A DNA stretch of 64,000 nt, taken from Nymphalis io (taxonomy: Eukaryota; Arthropoda; Insecta; Lepidoptera; Nymphalidae). How positions within the stretch are numbered: position 1 is the first letter of the stretch; each line of letters starts with the position of its first letter. Location: the NCBI RefSeq assembly GCF_905147045.1, contig NC_065894.1, positions 6,547,501 through 6,611,500 on the forward strand. Reading direction: 5' to 3'. Below the pieces are notes generated by a model. The model saw only the letters and a program-made list of their open reading frames with translations, did not search any database and had not been told where the DNA came from. Of the stretch, positions 1 to 12,179 are shown piece after piece. A program made the translations under genes and the position numbers.

Positions 1-1431
1 TTATTATTAAATGTGCACATGTCTTGTGATATAGGCTACTTGATACGTTTTGTTCCGATCGATGATGAAGTTTACTTGAGATATCGGAATTAAAAACAAT
101 GAAATGAAGCGTAGATAACGAAGCCACGTATTAAATTTAGTATGAATAAGAATTGTATGAAGAGGTTGATATAGAAAGCAAAAAACGGTTTGAAAAAGTG
201 CACTTGACAAGATTAAAGAGGTCGTGGCTGTAGTACTGTAATGCAAATTATAATAATACATATAAAGTATTATTATTTAGTTCGTGTTGCGATTTGATTA
301 TTTTGTTTATTTTTGATCAATTTTGTTTTGTTATGACAAAGTACTTGAAGAAGATTCGCATATAATGGGAAACAAATAAAAATAGTTTTTGCTTGACACG
401 TTGTACCTGCATTTTGTGATAGAATGTTGAACAGCTCGTTTATGTTCCAGCATCCCTACTCGTAAACTATTTACGTTGTGACCCGCATGTATATATCATT
501 GTCAACCAAATGACGCACTCCTACATTTTGAAATTGTTTTATTTACAATATATCACGCAGGTAATAAATACAATTCTACAATGCCTCTTGGCACAACTTA
601 CTAAAAACAAAGAGAAAATCGGATTAAATATTATAATACTGACGAACAAATAAGCAATCATATAGCGATTATTATATCGATTTTCGTTTGTATAATGAAA
701 CCCGATTATTACACAATTTGATTATAACGAAGAACACTTTCAATTCACGCAATAAACTGTATTGGATATGATTATCTAGGGAAAATACTATCAACACGTT
801 TTTCTAACTATAAAACAATTCGTTTCTTTGATTTCTTATTTTTTTATAAATGTAAGATAAGACGTTGCAAATTGACCATATGACTGTAACTACTGTAAGT
901 GATCACCTCTGCCTTACACATTTGTATTCCACACATTACTAGTACGTCGGAGTCCGTGAGATTAAGTTGTAGTATTCTTTGTTTGTATTAAACAATTGAT
1001 AAAAAAAAGGTTTAATAATCGAGTCTTAGTTATGCCAGTTACGTTTTGAAGATGCGATATGTTTAAAGATGTTTTGTTTGTGCTCTGTTTTAATAAATAA
1101 CAATCTGTAATACCCTACGATGCGATTTATCATTACAAAAATATAGTTTATATTGAAATTTAATTTTTGTTTTTTATAATTTTTATATAGAAACATTTAA
1201 AACCGTTGATATATATGTATGATACCTAACAAACTATTGAAAGATGCGTTGATCACTGCAACTGGCTTCTGGGCTTCCTGTAGGTACTAGATATTTGTAT
1301 AGTTAGATCATATTCGAGTTTATCACGGTCTAGGTAGTACTTGTCTTACTGTTAAGTTTAATGACCTTTGATATAGAGTATTTTTTCCTTGACTCGCTCG
1401 CTTTCCTGGATTTATGTGTCATGTAATTATT

Positions 1432-1516
1432 ATTTTTTTTTTTATATTCGCCGGGAGGGCAAATGACTCTACTTCACCTGATGGTAAGTGGTAGTAGAGT
1501 CCAAACGCGACGACGG
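1432..1516 (-). repeat. Retroposon fragment, family C (poly-T start on + strand)
   Basis: A T-run is followed by a segment containing GGGAGGGCAAATGACTCTAC and GGTAAGTGGTAGTAGAG, ending near CCAAACGCGACGA. The same ordered blocks recur near 59.4 kb, so this is a dispersed element read on the - strand with its A-rich 3' end at the left. Only the tail part is present. The superfamily is unknown; a SINE or LINE 3' end is likely because of the poly-A end. Confidence 0.55.
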
Positions 1517-2530
1517 TTATTATTATTAATGTTATTTAGTGTTAATGCGCCATATGTATAATATTTTGAATCAAAATTACGTTTTTTATCATTTGTTTTA
1601 ATACTCATTTTTGCAACACCTTTTATGTTATAAATAGGTATGTATATAATTTTCTACGTGCGAACTAAACTTAATCGACAATCAACGCCACATAAAATAA
1701 TTACACGATCGTAACTGTTAGCTGTAAATGTAATGGTATCCATTTAATTATATTATCTAGATTATAGATAGGTTGAATATTACGTCATTGCTACGTTGTA
1801 GGTAGGAAGGGGCTATTACAGACATGCGTGCACGTTTGGCGACACGACGTCGGTTGTAAGAAACCGGTTACTGGTTTCCTCATGTGATCAACGTTATTGG
1901 AACTATTAGTGATTAGAGAACATAGTATTTATTGTTAACAACGGAGCTATAGATCTTCATAGTCCTCTCTTCTTCTTTAACATAAGATCATCATAAGATA
2001 GAAGAGGATAACTAAATCCTAGCTAGCTTTGGAGTTAAAACCTGTGTGAAGCGCTAATCGACTTGGTATATGCAGATTATCGATATAGACAGATGCGTGA
2101 AGTGGAAAATTCTAGTATAATTAACATGCGGTAAAGTGGTGTCTCTTGATGTAACGAGACGCTCTTTATTCAATATACACATTGATATATAGTAAATAGT
2201 TAATTGAAGACTGTTGATTATAAAAAATAGCTTTAATTAGAAAAAGCGGATGTAATGCTGACTGAGTATTCAAAAATGTGTTGACTTATTATCTCAATAC
2301 CGTATAAAAAATATTATCGTAATATTTTTAATTTTTTAGGCCATTACTCGCTATTTTGAGGATGACTATTCTTTACTTTAAACGTTTACAAATTTCATAT
2401 TCTATATATGTATTCTATATACTGCATTATTTTCCACATTTCATTGATCCGCTTAGAAGTATTTTAGTGTATACAACAAGAGCTTTTTATAACAATCTTT
2501 TGAGAAAATATTTTCTTATACAACTTTTAT

Positions 2531-2720
2531 ACCTGGGGGCTTTGTGCTGGCTGGTCCGGGTGGGTACCACCAGACGGGCCAGCACACTCATCAGATATGC
2601 TGCCGCTGCAGTGTAACTACAAGCACAAGGGACATGATATGGGTGGTGGTGACCACGTACCATCAGATGGCCCATTTGCTCGTCCGCATAACTATTACAT
2701 ATATATAAAAAAAAAAAAAA
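2531..2720 (+). repeat. Retroposon, family B, internally deleted copy
   Basis: It starts with GGGGGCTTTGTGC, continues through CTCATCAGATATGCTGCCGC and GGCACAAGGGACAT-like blocks, and ends with ACCATCAGATGGCCCATTTGCTCG before an A-run at 2707-2720. The block order matches the other family B copies in this window, but the middle (the GTTCCGG...GGTGAGTGAGCC part and the CCAAGGTTGGTGGCG part) is missing. A short GACGGGCCAGCAC-like repeat occurs inside. The poly-A end indicates retroposition. Confidence 0.7.
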
Positions 2721-3390
2721 TTTGGTATATGTATATGGACTGAATAACAAAGTGAACGATATTTATTTTTCTAAGTTTATTAGCACATTTTATTAATAAA
2801 TTCACATCCTTTTAGGATATCGTTCCAGACATTTTTAATTACATCCGATTCGATAGCACAGAAAAATAGGTTAATGAGTAGTACTTTAATCACTTGTTTA
2901 CAAAGGAAAACCGCGAACTAGTAATGAATAAAAATACTGTAAGTATTTTTTTCCTTAATGCCCTTTGGAGACGCTTATTAGTAAGTATTTTTTTAAATGT
3001 AAATATAATATGTAAATATAATCCATCATTTGAATCGTAATTAATCTTTTTTTTCTGCAAATTTTAATGGCTTTATATAAACTTGCTTTTGTAAAAAGTT
3101 ACTCGTAATAATAACAGTATTTGAGCTCACTGCAATTACATTCAGAAAAGGAACAAATTTATTTTTACAAAATGTAAAATATAAATTTATTTTAAGCGCT
3201 TTTCAAACCTTACACACTAAACCTATTTGATTTGAGTATAAGCTAAAAACTTCCATTGTATTCGTGATAGCTATTACAGTGATGAATTATTTAAATTAAT
3301 ATAATCGTGATTGCCAGTTGTGGATTACAATGTCAATGGCGTAAATTTTATTTTTCCCTTCGTTTATTTAATTTATTGACTGGACTAAAT

Positions 3391-3681
3391 TACTGGTGGT
3401 AGGACTTTGTGCAAGCTCGTCTGATAGGTACTACCCACTCATCAGATATTCTACCGCAAAAAAGCAGTACTTGGTATTGTTGTGTTCCGTTTTGAAGGGT
3501 GAGTGAGCCAGTGTAATTACAGGCACAAGGGACATAACATCTTAGTTCCCAAGGTTGGTGGCGTATTGGCTATGTAAGCGATGGTTAACATTTCTTACAA
3601 TACCAATGGCTATGGGCGTTGGTGACCACTTACCATCAGGTGGTCCATATGCTCGTCCGCCTTCCCATTCTATAAAAAAAA
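3391..3681 (+). repeat. Retroposon, family B, near full-length copy
   Basis: This copy is complete in block order: TACTGGTGGTAGGACTTTGT, ACTCATCAGATATTCTACCG, GGGTGAGTGAGCCAGTGTAA, CACAAGGGACATAACATC, GTTGGTGACCACTTACCATC, ATATGCTCGTCCGCC, then an A-run. Copies of the same sequence are present in both orientations elsewhere in the window. The length of about 290 bp and the poly-A end suit a SINE. No clear tRNA boxes were recognised and no certain target duplication was found. Confidence 0.8.
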
Positions 3682-4519
3682 CTGTTAAAAAGTGCTTCTT
3701 CAATATACAAAATAGTACCTGGGAATTTAAAACAAAACTGCTGGGGATATTATAGTAGACAAACATAGGTGCATTCTGTGTTACCTCATTGTCATATTCC
3801 ATTGGTTTTATGAGCTTCCTAGGAGTGTAACACGGCGATCCTACTTGTAGACTGCTGAAATAGTGGACTTTGTTCTTAATCCAGGGCCTCGGAATTTATA
3901 ACCTTATAAACTAGTCATTATGCTAATGAGGCTGGCATTATATTTAATGGAAATAATTTAGGAGGAATAAGTATAAAATACTCAACATTTAATAGATAAC
4001 GATTAAGATCATGAGATTTTCAAAGTTAAAATATTATTGATAACTAGTATATAAATTATATATATTATGGTACCTGAATGTTAAGCTAGTTTTATCATTA
4101 TACTATTATTAATGAAAAACATAGGTAATAAAATAATACAAAACTTTTTTTAATATAGAAATATTTTACAAAAAAAATGATACGAAAGATTCATTTCAAT
4201 TCATAGTTTGTTGTTTTTGTTTTGTTATGACGAAACGATTACGACTGTCTGTGCGTGCACGTGTAATTATATTCGGACACGTAAGCCTTTGTTTTTACAT
4301 TGCTCTTATCACGCCTCTATTGCATTACGAACATATACTAGCAAAATAAATAAAAGCAAAGCTTAGGGTTCATTTTACATAAGATAAAAGTATAAAACAT
4401 AAACATCAACAAATTTTTAATTTCACATTTTTTCACTAACGACGTTTAAAACTAAACACTTTTTTTTTAATCGTAAATGCTACACTAACTGTATTATAAT
4501 TAAATATATTCAACAAGCA

Positions 4520-4821
4520 TTTTTTTTTTTTTTTTTTTATAGAATAGGAAGGCGGACGAGCATATGGGCCACCTGATGGTAAGTGATCACCAACGCTCTT
4601 AGACATTGGCATTGTAAGAAATGTCAACCATCGCTTACATATCCAATGCGCCACCAACCTTGGGAACTAAGATTTTATGTCCCTTGTGCCTGTGATTACA
4701 CTGGCTCACTCACCCTTCAAACCGGAACACAACAATATCAAGTATTGCTGTTTTGCGGTAGAATATCTGATGAGTGGGTGGTACCTACCCAGACGAGCTT
4801 GCACAAAGCCCTACCACCAGT
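4520..4821 (-). repeat. Retroposon, family B, full-length copy
   Basis: A long T-run (poly-A on the element strand) is followed by the reverse complement of the family B blocks and ends at CTACCACCAG, the element's 5' end. The short sequence AGCAT(T) occurs directly before the T-run and again directly after the other end, so it is a plausible target-site duplication. An open frame of about 95 codons crosses the element; a shorter version in the 7.4-kb copy shares its peptide, so both are repeat-derived and not genes. Confidence 0.8.
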
Positions 4822-7409
4822 AGCATTTATTATTATTATTAAAAAGTTCGATATTCAAAATAAAATTTAAAAACAAATATTTTTTACTTATAACTAGGTA
4901 CCTTTTAAATATCGAACATCTGCTATGGAACCCGTAATTCTGTCTGTATTATTACACGATAAATAAATGCTATGTCGAAAATGTGTTTACAGGTCAATAA
5001 TCAACAGTGTCCGTTTCAATGAATGCAGCATCGAAATCAATGTTTTGTATGGAGATTACGATACTTAGTTTTAATCAAGATTCTTTTGTACTTTATTATA
5101 AAAGAAAAAAAAGTCGCAAGACATATGGCAATGTATATGATAAAAAGGAAAGATAAATATTATTTCAATAATGTTGTGGTTACGATTATTATTGTATTGC
5201 TTATTTTATTAAATTTATAACGTTATATATATTAAACTGGTATATCTTTTAATTTTAACACGGATAATACTATTATGGCAAGGTCTCTTAATAACTAGAA
5301 TATTCCTCGTAGTTCGAAATACAAGACCGTTTTACTGCATGCTAGCACGTTTACTTACTGTTCCTAGAATTTCAAATACATAGTTGTTACGATATTCTGT
5401 TTTCCATAGCATGAAATTGTAATTAAAATTCACAATGATAATTAAAAAAAAGCTTTAAAAATAAGCGAATAGTCAACGTACTTAACAATTATTTTAACAT
5501 GTCCATAATTAAGGCAACTTTCGCATTATTGTGGATCGTGTTCGTCATTAAAATAATCGACATTATTATAAAAAAACCGAATTGTAATATCTATTAATCT
5601 ATACATATTTTACTACTGGGTTTATTCTTCTTGGTTGAGAGTTTTTTCCACTACTCCAATTTGTAAATACATATGTGGTAGAATGCAGGTTGCATTTGTC
5701 GGAAGAAAAATGAACCATGTTTGCTGTTAACCGCCAAGCCCGAGATGAATTATAAATACAATTTAACCACATGAAACTCATTGGTGCTTGCCTCGATATG
5801 AATCCGCAACATTGATGAACATTTACATGTAACATATAAATATCGAATATATGTATCGATAAAAATCAAATTAATAATTGTAATTTATGTAAAGACAAGG
5901 CCTCTATTTAAAATGTGTATATGAATGTAACAAGAGTCATTCACAGTCACGTGTTTACTGCCAGAACCCGGCAGTGTTTCGAGGTGATCGGTGTGCAGCA
6001 TAAAGGGTACCGACGCGGAATTAAAAGTGCTCTTCTGATTTCTGCCCTTTATCGAGTTAATGTTAAACAATAAATATCACAATTATATGTAACCAAGTCG
6101 GTAATAATTATTTCGTTTCTTGTTGAAAAAATAAAATTATTCAACGCATAAAACACTGTTAGAAGTTTGTTGCAGAGTAATTCAAAAGCGAGGGGGTTTT
6201 TTCAACTGTAAGAGGATTATTACTTATTGTGATAAAGCATGATCTTTTTCTTAAAAGAATATTAGATTTTTTTGTATTTCATCAAGGTATATAAAAAATA
6301 TCGGGTTAAAAATAGCAATTTCTTGCAATTATTTAAGCAATTTTTCGTAAAGTTCAACTATATGGCACCAAGTTGCAATGATATCAACTTTATTATGAAT
6401 GTCAATATTACTATGTAGCGCTATTTAGAAGATCCATTCGTTGCTACATAATTTTATTTACGTTTAGTTTTCTTAATACTTATAATAAAATAGTGTGATT
6501 TTTATAATTAGATATTTATGATTTATTTTAATTAATTACCACAAATGTTACAATATATTAATATACGTAGATTACCTCTTAACATTGCAAGGCAATTACA
6601 AAGTCTTATCATCCTTGTCATTGTTTTATTTTAAATTTATAAATATTTAAGCGTCTCAGTAGCACTTAAATATTATTAATTTAATATCACAAATAAAATA
6701 AATAAGTTTTAATTTTTTCTAATTATAATTTAAACATTTGAATTTTCGTATTTTTTTTTGTTTTTATTTCTTAAAAATGATAAAGAAATAAAAACGTTTA
6801 TTGAACTGCAAATTTACGCAAATTAAATAAATTGTTATATTAAATTCTATTTCAGTCATGGTACAGAAAACTATTTCACTAGATGTCGCAACATGACTGA
6901 ATTAATTTATATTCTTAAACGTAGTCTTCGTAATGAAATGTTGTAACTTTATAGCGCTAAACTGTAATGTAGGTAAATAAGCTATTTTGCAATCGTCGCC
7001 AACTTCCTGAAATAACAGTTTTGAGGTAAAAGTTTTGACGCAAATTTACGTACCGGAACTATAAGTAACCTTTATGTACTATTATTGGCTGAATTTTAAT
7101 TAAAAATTCATCGTAATTTACATTTATCCGTTAAAAAAACTTACTAACAATTGAATAATAAATAATGCAAATTACGTTTATCAATTCTAATCACATACCT
7201 AAGTTTGAATGTTAGTGACGTGACTGTCATTGGATATAAATAAATATCATAAATAAATAAAATAAAAACGCCTAGTATTGTTTACGGATTTTTCATTTAG
7301 TTTTCACCAATAGATATTATAATTGCCAGTAAATATTAAGACATATGTACAAAGCAGCTGATTATAGAAATTGTCGAATTAAAATTATCATATAAGAGTT
7401 TTCTTAATG

Positions 7410-7696
7410 TTTTTTTTTTTATAGAATAGGAAGGTGGACGAGCATATGGGCCACCTGATGGTAAGTGGTCACCAAACGCCCTTGGCATTGTAAGAAATGT
7501 CAACCATCGCTTATAGCCAATGCGCCACCAACCTTGGGAACTAAGATTTTATGTCCCTTGTGCCTGTAATTACACTGGCTCACTCACCCTTCAAACCGGA
7601 ACACAACAATATCAAGTATTGCTGTTTTGCGGTAGAATATCTGATGAGTGGGTGGTACCTACCCAGACGAGCTTGCACAAAGCCCTACCACCAGTA
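7410..7696 (-). repeat. Retroposon, family B, full-length copy
   Basis: Nearly the same sequence as the 4.5-kb copy: T-run, ATAGAATAGGAAGGTGGACG, then ATATGGGCCACCTGATGGTA through to GCACAAAGCCCTACCACCAG. The two differ mainly by small indels near GCTTA(CATAT)CCAATGCG and in CGCCC/CGCTCTTAGA. High similarity suggests comparatively recent activity of the family. Confidence 0.8.
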
Positions 7697-8303
7697 GTTG
7701 TCTACTCGGTAAAGTTTAAGTTCTGAAGGTGTATATGGTATATATTATTTAGCTATACTAAATAATTTTCAGTTAGGTACATATACTTTAGCAAATTATT
7801 TTAATAACTATTTCGTATTTTGAAGATCAAACGCACAAAAAGGTAATCTGCACAATAATTTAAGCGAATATAATGATGCATTTACTTATAAGCTTTTTAC
7901 AATACTAATGTACACATATTGGTACGTTTTTCGTAAAATAATGTTGTTATATGTTTACGATACATTTTATGAATGACATTTACATTATGAGCGGGTTTTA
8001 ACTGTACGGCTTCGCGACTGTTTCAGCTTCATTACATAAGTATTTGGAACAGTAAAAATTGTTTATCGCGTAACACATTGAGTTACATTCTGCAAAGCGT
8101 TCGTGATAAGCAACGTCCGCGCCCGCATTCGCGCCAAACACGTCTAATTATTTAACGATTGACTAATTATTATCAAACAGACTTACTAGTTGCTACAAAT
8201 ATAGTTAATAAAATAACTCAAACGTCGTAATAAAAATAACGTTACATTGAAGCTTTGGAATTGTATTCTATTGGTAGATATCGGCAATGGCAACTGGCAA
8301 CAA

Positions 8304-8579
8304 TTTTTTTTTAAGAATCGGTAGGTGAAGTAACATACGGGCCGCCTGATGATAAGAGGTCACCAACGCCCATAGACATTGTCATTGTAAGAAATGTTAG
8401 CCATCGCCAATGCGACACCAACCTTGGGAACTAACATATTATGTCCATTGTGCCTGTTACACTGGCTCACTGAACCTCCAAATCGGAATACAACAACACT
8501 AAGTACTGTTTTTTTGCGGTAGAATATCTGATGAGTGGGTGGTACCTACCCAGACGAGCTTGCACAAAGCCCTACCACT
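8304..8579 (-). repeat. Retroposon, family B, diverged copy
   Basis: The same block order as the 4.5- and 7.4-kb copies, but with many substitutions (for example GGGCCGCCTGATGATAAGAG) and small deletions, so it is an older insertion. It abuts another dispersed repeat fragment at 8583. Confidence 0.75.
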
Positions 8580-8582
8580 AAA

Positions 8583-8800
8583 GATAGGTCAAGACAGAGT
8601 AGCCAAATAAGCAGGACATATTGTGCACAAGTTTGTGCGCAAACACAGGTTCACTCTCTTTTCTCTCAATTTCATAATACGATGGGATGGCAATCAAAAT
8701 GTCTACTGGAAAAAGTTCAGGCGCAAGACCAACGGCACACTTCCATTTTCCAGACTCAAGACTGGTACTGAGATTTTTCGTCAGAAAACCCTAATAACTC
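8583..8800 (+). repeat. Dispersed repeat fragment, family D (unresolved class)
   Basis: Contains blocks such as TTGTGCACAAGTTTGTGCGC, ATACGATGGGATGGCAATC, GGCGCAAGACCAACGGCACA and TTTCCAGACTCAAGACTGG. To my knowledge these resemble a repeated sequence widespread in lepidopteran genomes, usually a LINE- or SINE-related tail. Only one copy is seen here, so the assignment rests on recognition and not on internal repetition. Open frames crossing it are not considered genes. Confidence 0.4.
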
Positions 8801-9275
8801 AAATCCTAAAATACATCACCTTTCAATGGTTATAGCAATGACACCTCAATTGTACAGTATATTAGTTAGTTTGAATTAACAATACCTAAACAGTACTTGT
8901 CAGAAATAACATAGCTAAGACTAATTAATTCAACATTTATAAGTAGAACGAAAATTAGTGTTAAATAAACCAACTTAAGCAGTAAAGTGTCCATCATGTT
9001 GATGTTTTTAGGCAGCCTTAACTTTACATTCAGGGACGTTAACCTCAGATATAATTCTTTTAACGAAGTCGTAAACATCATGGCTTAATATCATAAAGTA
9101 AATTTTTGATTTGATTCAGATTTTTTATGCTACCTTAGTATTATTTTTATTAAGTCGTGAGCCATACTAAATTAATGAAAAAAATACTAGAATACTGCTC
9201 ATTAGTTGTAACCACTATACCACCGTCGGAGACATTAGAGAGATTTTAGGTTAGAGATCTTTGAGAATACCATAA

Positions 9276-9625
9276 CATTCTTTAAAAAATAATAATCTAA
9301 TAATACAAAATAATTTCTTAGCCAATCTCACCACAAATCAAATCCTTTGTGAAATGGTGCCTTCGTATATTTTGGCTTCATGTGCAAAAACACGAACTAC
9401 AGATAAAGTGTCGTCTATAGATCTGAATCGGTAAAGTAGCTTTAAATTAGAAGCATCAAAGAAAAGAAAAGGAAAGGCGCGGGCGCCTGAAACAGCAATA
9501 GCGCCAACTTATGCAATAGAAACCCAAAGCATTGAAAATCGTCATCGGAATCAAGAGAACCGCGAAGCTTAATGCCGAGCAGGTTGGAATCAGTCTCTGC
9601 TCCATACATCAAGTCATGTAAGTAA
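9276..9625 (+). pseudogene. Unrecognised coding-like remnant
   Basis: One frame is open from 9276 to a stop at 9570, apart from a single TAA at 9432, in a neighbourhood where stops are frequent. The translation has protein-like composition (it includes the peptides ASKKRKGKARAPETAIAP and NRHRNQENREA). A second frame (peptide SSSESREPRSLMPSRLES) is open from about 9536 to 9622, which would fit a frameshift. A GTAAGT lies at 9618. I do not recognise the family. It may be a decayed gene or transposon ORF, or chance. Confidence 0.25.
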
Positions 9626-11088
9626 ATCAATTAGCAGAGCTGTTCTTGTAATACTACATAAGCAATCAATTGCAAATCAATTGCTTCGAAATTGAGCCTT
9701 ACACAATGGGTATTTACATAATTTGTACATGTTAAACTACGGAAATACTACAATCTACGTAGTGGCATGTTCGCTAAAAATGGATATAAAATTTAACTGC
9801 ACATTAACATAGGTCGTATAGTTGTAAACGTGCGCACCAATGTCACCTTTGTTGTCCTTCTATATGTGTTATTAAAAACATCATATAATATTAAAAGTAT
9901 CTAAGTCAACAATGTTAAGTATCACTTTATTATGTAAATTTTTTTTATATTAGATCCGGGCACGCAGAAGTTGTCTGTGTTCAGAATTGATTATAGATAG
10001 AATCTGATTATTTTAACTCTGTACAATATTATACACTTATAATTATTAAAAGCAGTATTCATTTTATATATTTTTCATGTCGTCGTCATCGTTTTTTACT
10101 TCAGTTTTACTATATTCTAAGTTCTTCAATTGTTTATGTTCCAAAAATAAGTAAGAAACTCGTGCTAGCTCTCGTTAATTTATGATTCAAAAAAAATATT
10201 TAAATAATATTTTACCTTTGTTCATACGTCTACGTCTATACGTCTTTTGAAAAATACTGGCTATTGTCTCTATGTGCCTTAAGAGCATGGCATGACATGA
10301 CATTAAACCATGAAAGTATCCTGTTTTCTATTACCTGACCATATTTACGACCTTTGTATTATTAAGTGAAATTATTAGTGTTATTTTTTTTCTTTTCTAG
10401 ATAATTTTAATATCCTGTCATGATGTATTCGAGGTTTTAAAGTGTTATAAACTATAAAGTGGACTTAGGTATGTTGTAACTAAAATATAAGAGAAATTTT
10501 ATAATATTGATTATAGCTATAACGTAGATAATAATATTCAATTCAGTTTTCGAAAACATTGCTAATATCCTAAATCAAACAAATATTATTAATGAATTTC
10601 TCTGATACTCTTATCTATTATAAGAGTTTTCCCTTTACTTAACAAGTATACAGAATATAAGTTATATTATAAAAAACACTAACCTACCTTAACTGAAAGA
10701 TTCGAATAGATTTTAGATTTCTTATAAGCCCTTACTAACTAATTTACGATGACATAATAATACCTACATATTTTCGCACTTCATAATTGGTAAATAAAAA
10801 TATATATGAGATATCAGCTTAGTCACAAACACAAATTGAATGGCATATTAATTGACTCGCAATAACCGAAGTCAATGTTTGGGCTTTCGAGTCAAATAGC
10901 TTGAATTACTCAAGGACTTGCTCTGTCTGGATACAATGCAATATTTCATACATTTACCCGTTTTGGTTCCGGACACAAAATTAGTTCTTGTAATAAACTA
11001 AGTGACCATTCATTTCTAACCAAGACAACCGTGCGATGGCAACTAAGGACGGTAATAGCATTCTGTACATTTGTTTACATGTAAGATG

Positions 11089-11415
11089 AAAGCCGAGATG
11101 GCCCAGTGGTAAGAACGCGTGAATCTTAGCCGATGATCGTGGGTTCAAACCCGGGCAAGCACCACTGAATTTTCATGTGATTTTTTCACCACTTAATTTG
11201 TGATTATAATTCATCTCGTGCTTTACGGTGAAGGAAAACATCGTGAGGAAACCTGCATGTGTCTAATTTCACTGAAATTCTGCCACATGTGAATTCTACC
11301 AACCCGCATTGGAGCAGCGTGGTGGAATAAGCTCCAAACCTTCTCATCAAAAAGAGGAGAGGAGGCCTTTAGCCCAGCAGTGGGACATTCACAGGCTGTT
11401 ACGGTTACGGTTACG
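11089..11415 (+). mobile_element. SINE, family A, tRNA-headed, with target duplication
   Basis: The head carries a Pol III A-box-like TGGCCCAGTGG (11099-11109) and B-box GGTTCAAACCC (11142-11152). The body includes ACATCGTGAGGAAACCTGCA and CGCATTGGAGCAGCGTGG. The tail is a short GGTTAC repeat. The 8-bp sequence GTAAGATG flanks it at 11081-11088 and 11416-11423, a target-site duplication. Similar SINEs (the Metulj type) are known from nymphalid butterflies; that name is inference. The tRNA-like head is part of the SINE and not a working tRNA gene. Confidence 0.88.
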
Positions 11416-12142
11416 GTAAGATGCTTACCATCAACAGTCTAAGTGTCAACACTTATTCTTAATAATATTTCGTTTTATCCTTTTATTTCTCATTCGATAA
11501 ACTAGATATTTATATTGTTTCTAAGCTAAAAGTTTAAAATTTACGTATCGAAATAGTTTATTACGAAATAATCAATTTATTATTGAATACTTTGAATATA
11601 AATTTAAATGTTTTAATTTCCTTTCATGTTGTTATTTTATTAGTAATCAGTATTTTGAACACAATGTGTAATATAACCAAGTGTCAATATAGGAGTAAGC
11701 ACTACGTGACCGTTATTTGACACTGGCTTTGGATATAAATAACGTCGCGCAAACCTTAAATATATCCCAATGATTCCGCATAAATATATCATATATTTAT
11801 TATCTGTATCATATTTTGCTAATAATTCTAATAAATTTGATAATGAATTTAAACCTATGGATAGGTACCTAATTGAATGACTTAGAAGGTTTTTAAAAAG
11901 ACTAAATAAAAAATTAATTTGAATTTTAAGTTTTATAAATTGTAAATACACTCCTTGCACCGCTGAATATTCAAATGCCGAACGTGTTTTCAAATTAACT
12001 TATGGCTGGGCTGTAAAGAGTAATGGGCGGTTTTGATACCTGTGTGACTTGGATTAATTTCTGACACATTCATGAAAAAGTATATCATCTTGTTATCGCA
12101 TGGTGGAAAAATCCTCGAATCGTTTTCTTAAAATCCTTTCAA

Positions 12143-12179
12143 ACAACGTTTACAATGATGGTATCATTGTAAACGTTGT
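12143..12179. repeat. Perfect inverted repeat, 17-bp arms, 3-nt loop
   Basis: ACAACGTTTACAATGAT (12143-12159) is followed after GGT by its exact reverse complement (12163-12179). It lies in intergenic DNA upstream of the TIS11 gene. It is one of nine such structures in the window. No mature small RNA was recognised. Confidence 0.85.

Noticed and set aside
4583..4870. 95-codon open frame, with a similar peptide repeated at 7520-7726
   Set aside because: Both lie inside family B retroposons; the shared peptide reflects the repeat and not a gene family.
9442..9630. 62-codon open frame on the - strand
   Set aside because: It overlaps the + strand coding-like remnant, which is open over a longer stretch; neither is assigned, and the + strand reading is preferred.
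11091..11165. tRNA-like sequence with A- and B-box
   Set aside because: It is the head of a SINE with target duplications; it lacks a proper cloverleaf and recurs with the same body at 54.3 and 63.5 kb.
11640..11993. 117-codon open frame on the - strand in intergenic DNA
   Set aside because: Amino-acid content (Ile, Leu, Tyr, Asn, Lys) is what A/T-rich non-coding DNA gives; no domain or signal is seen.
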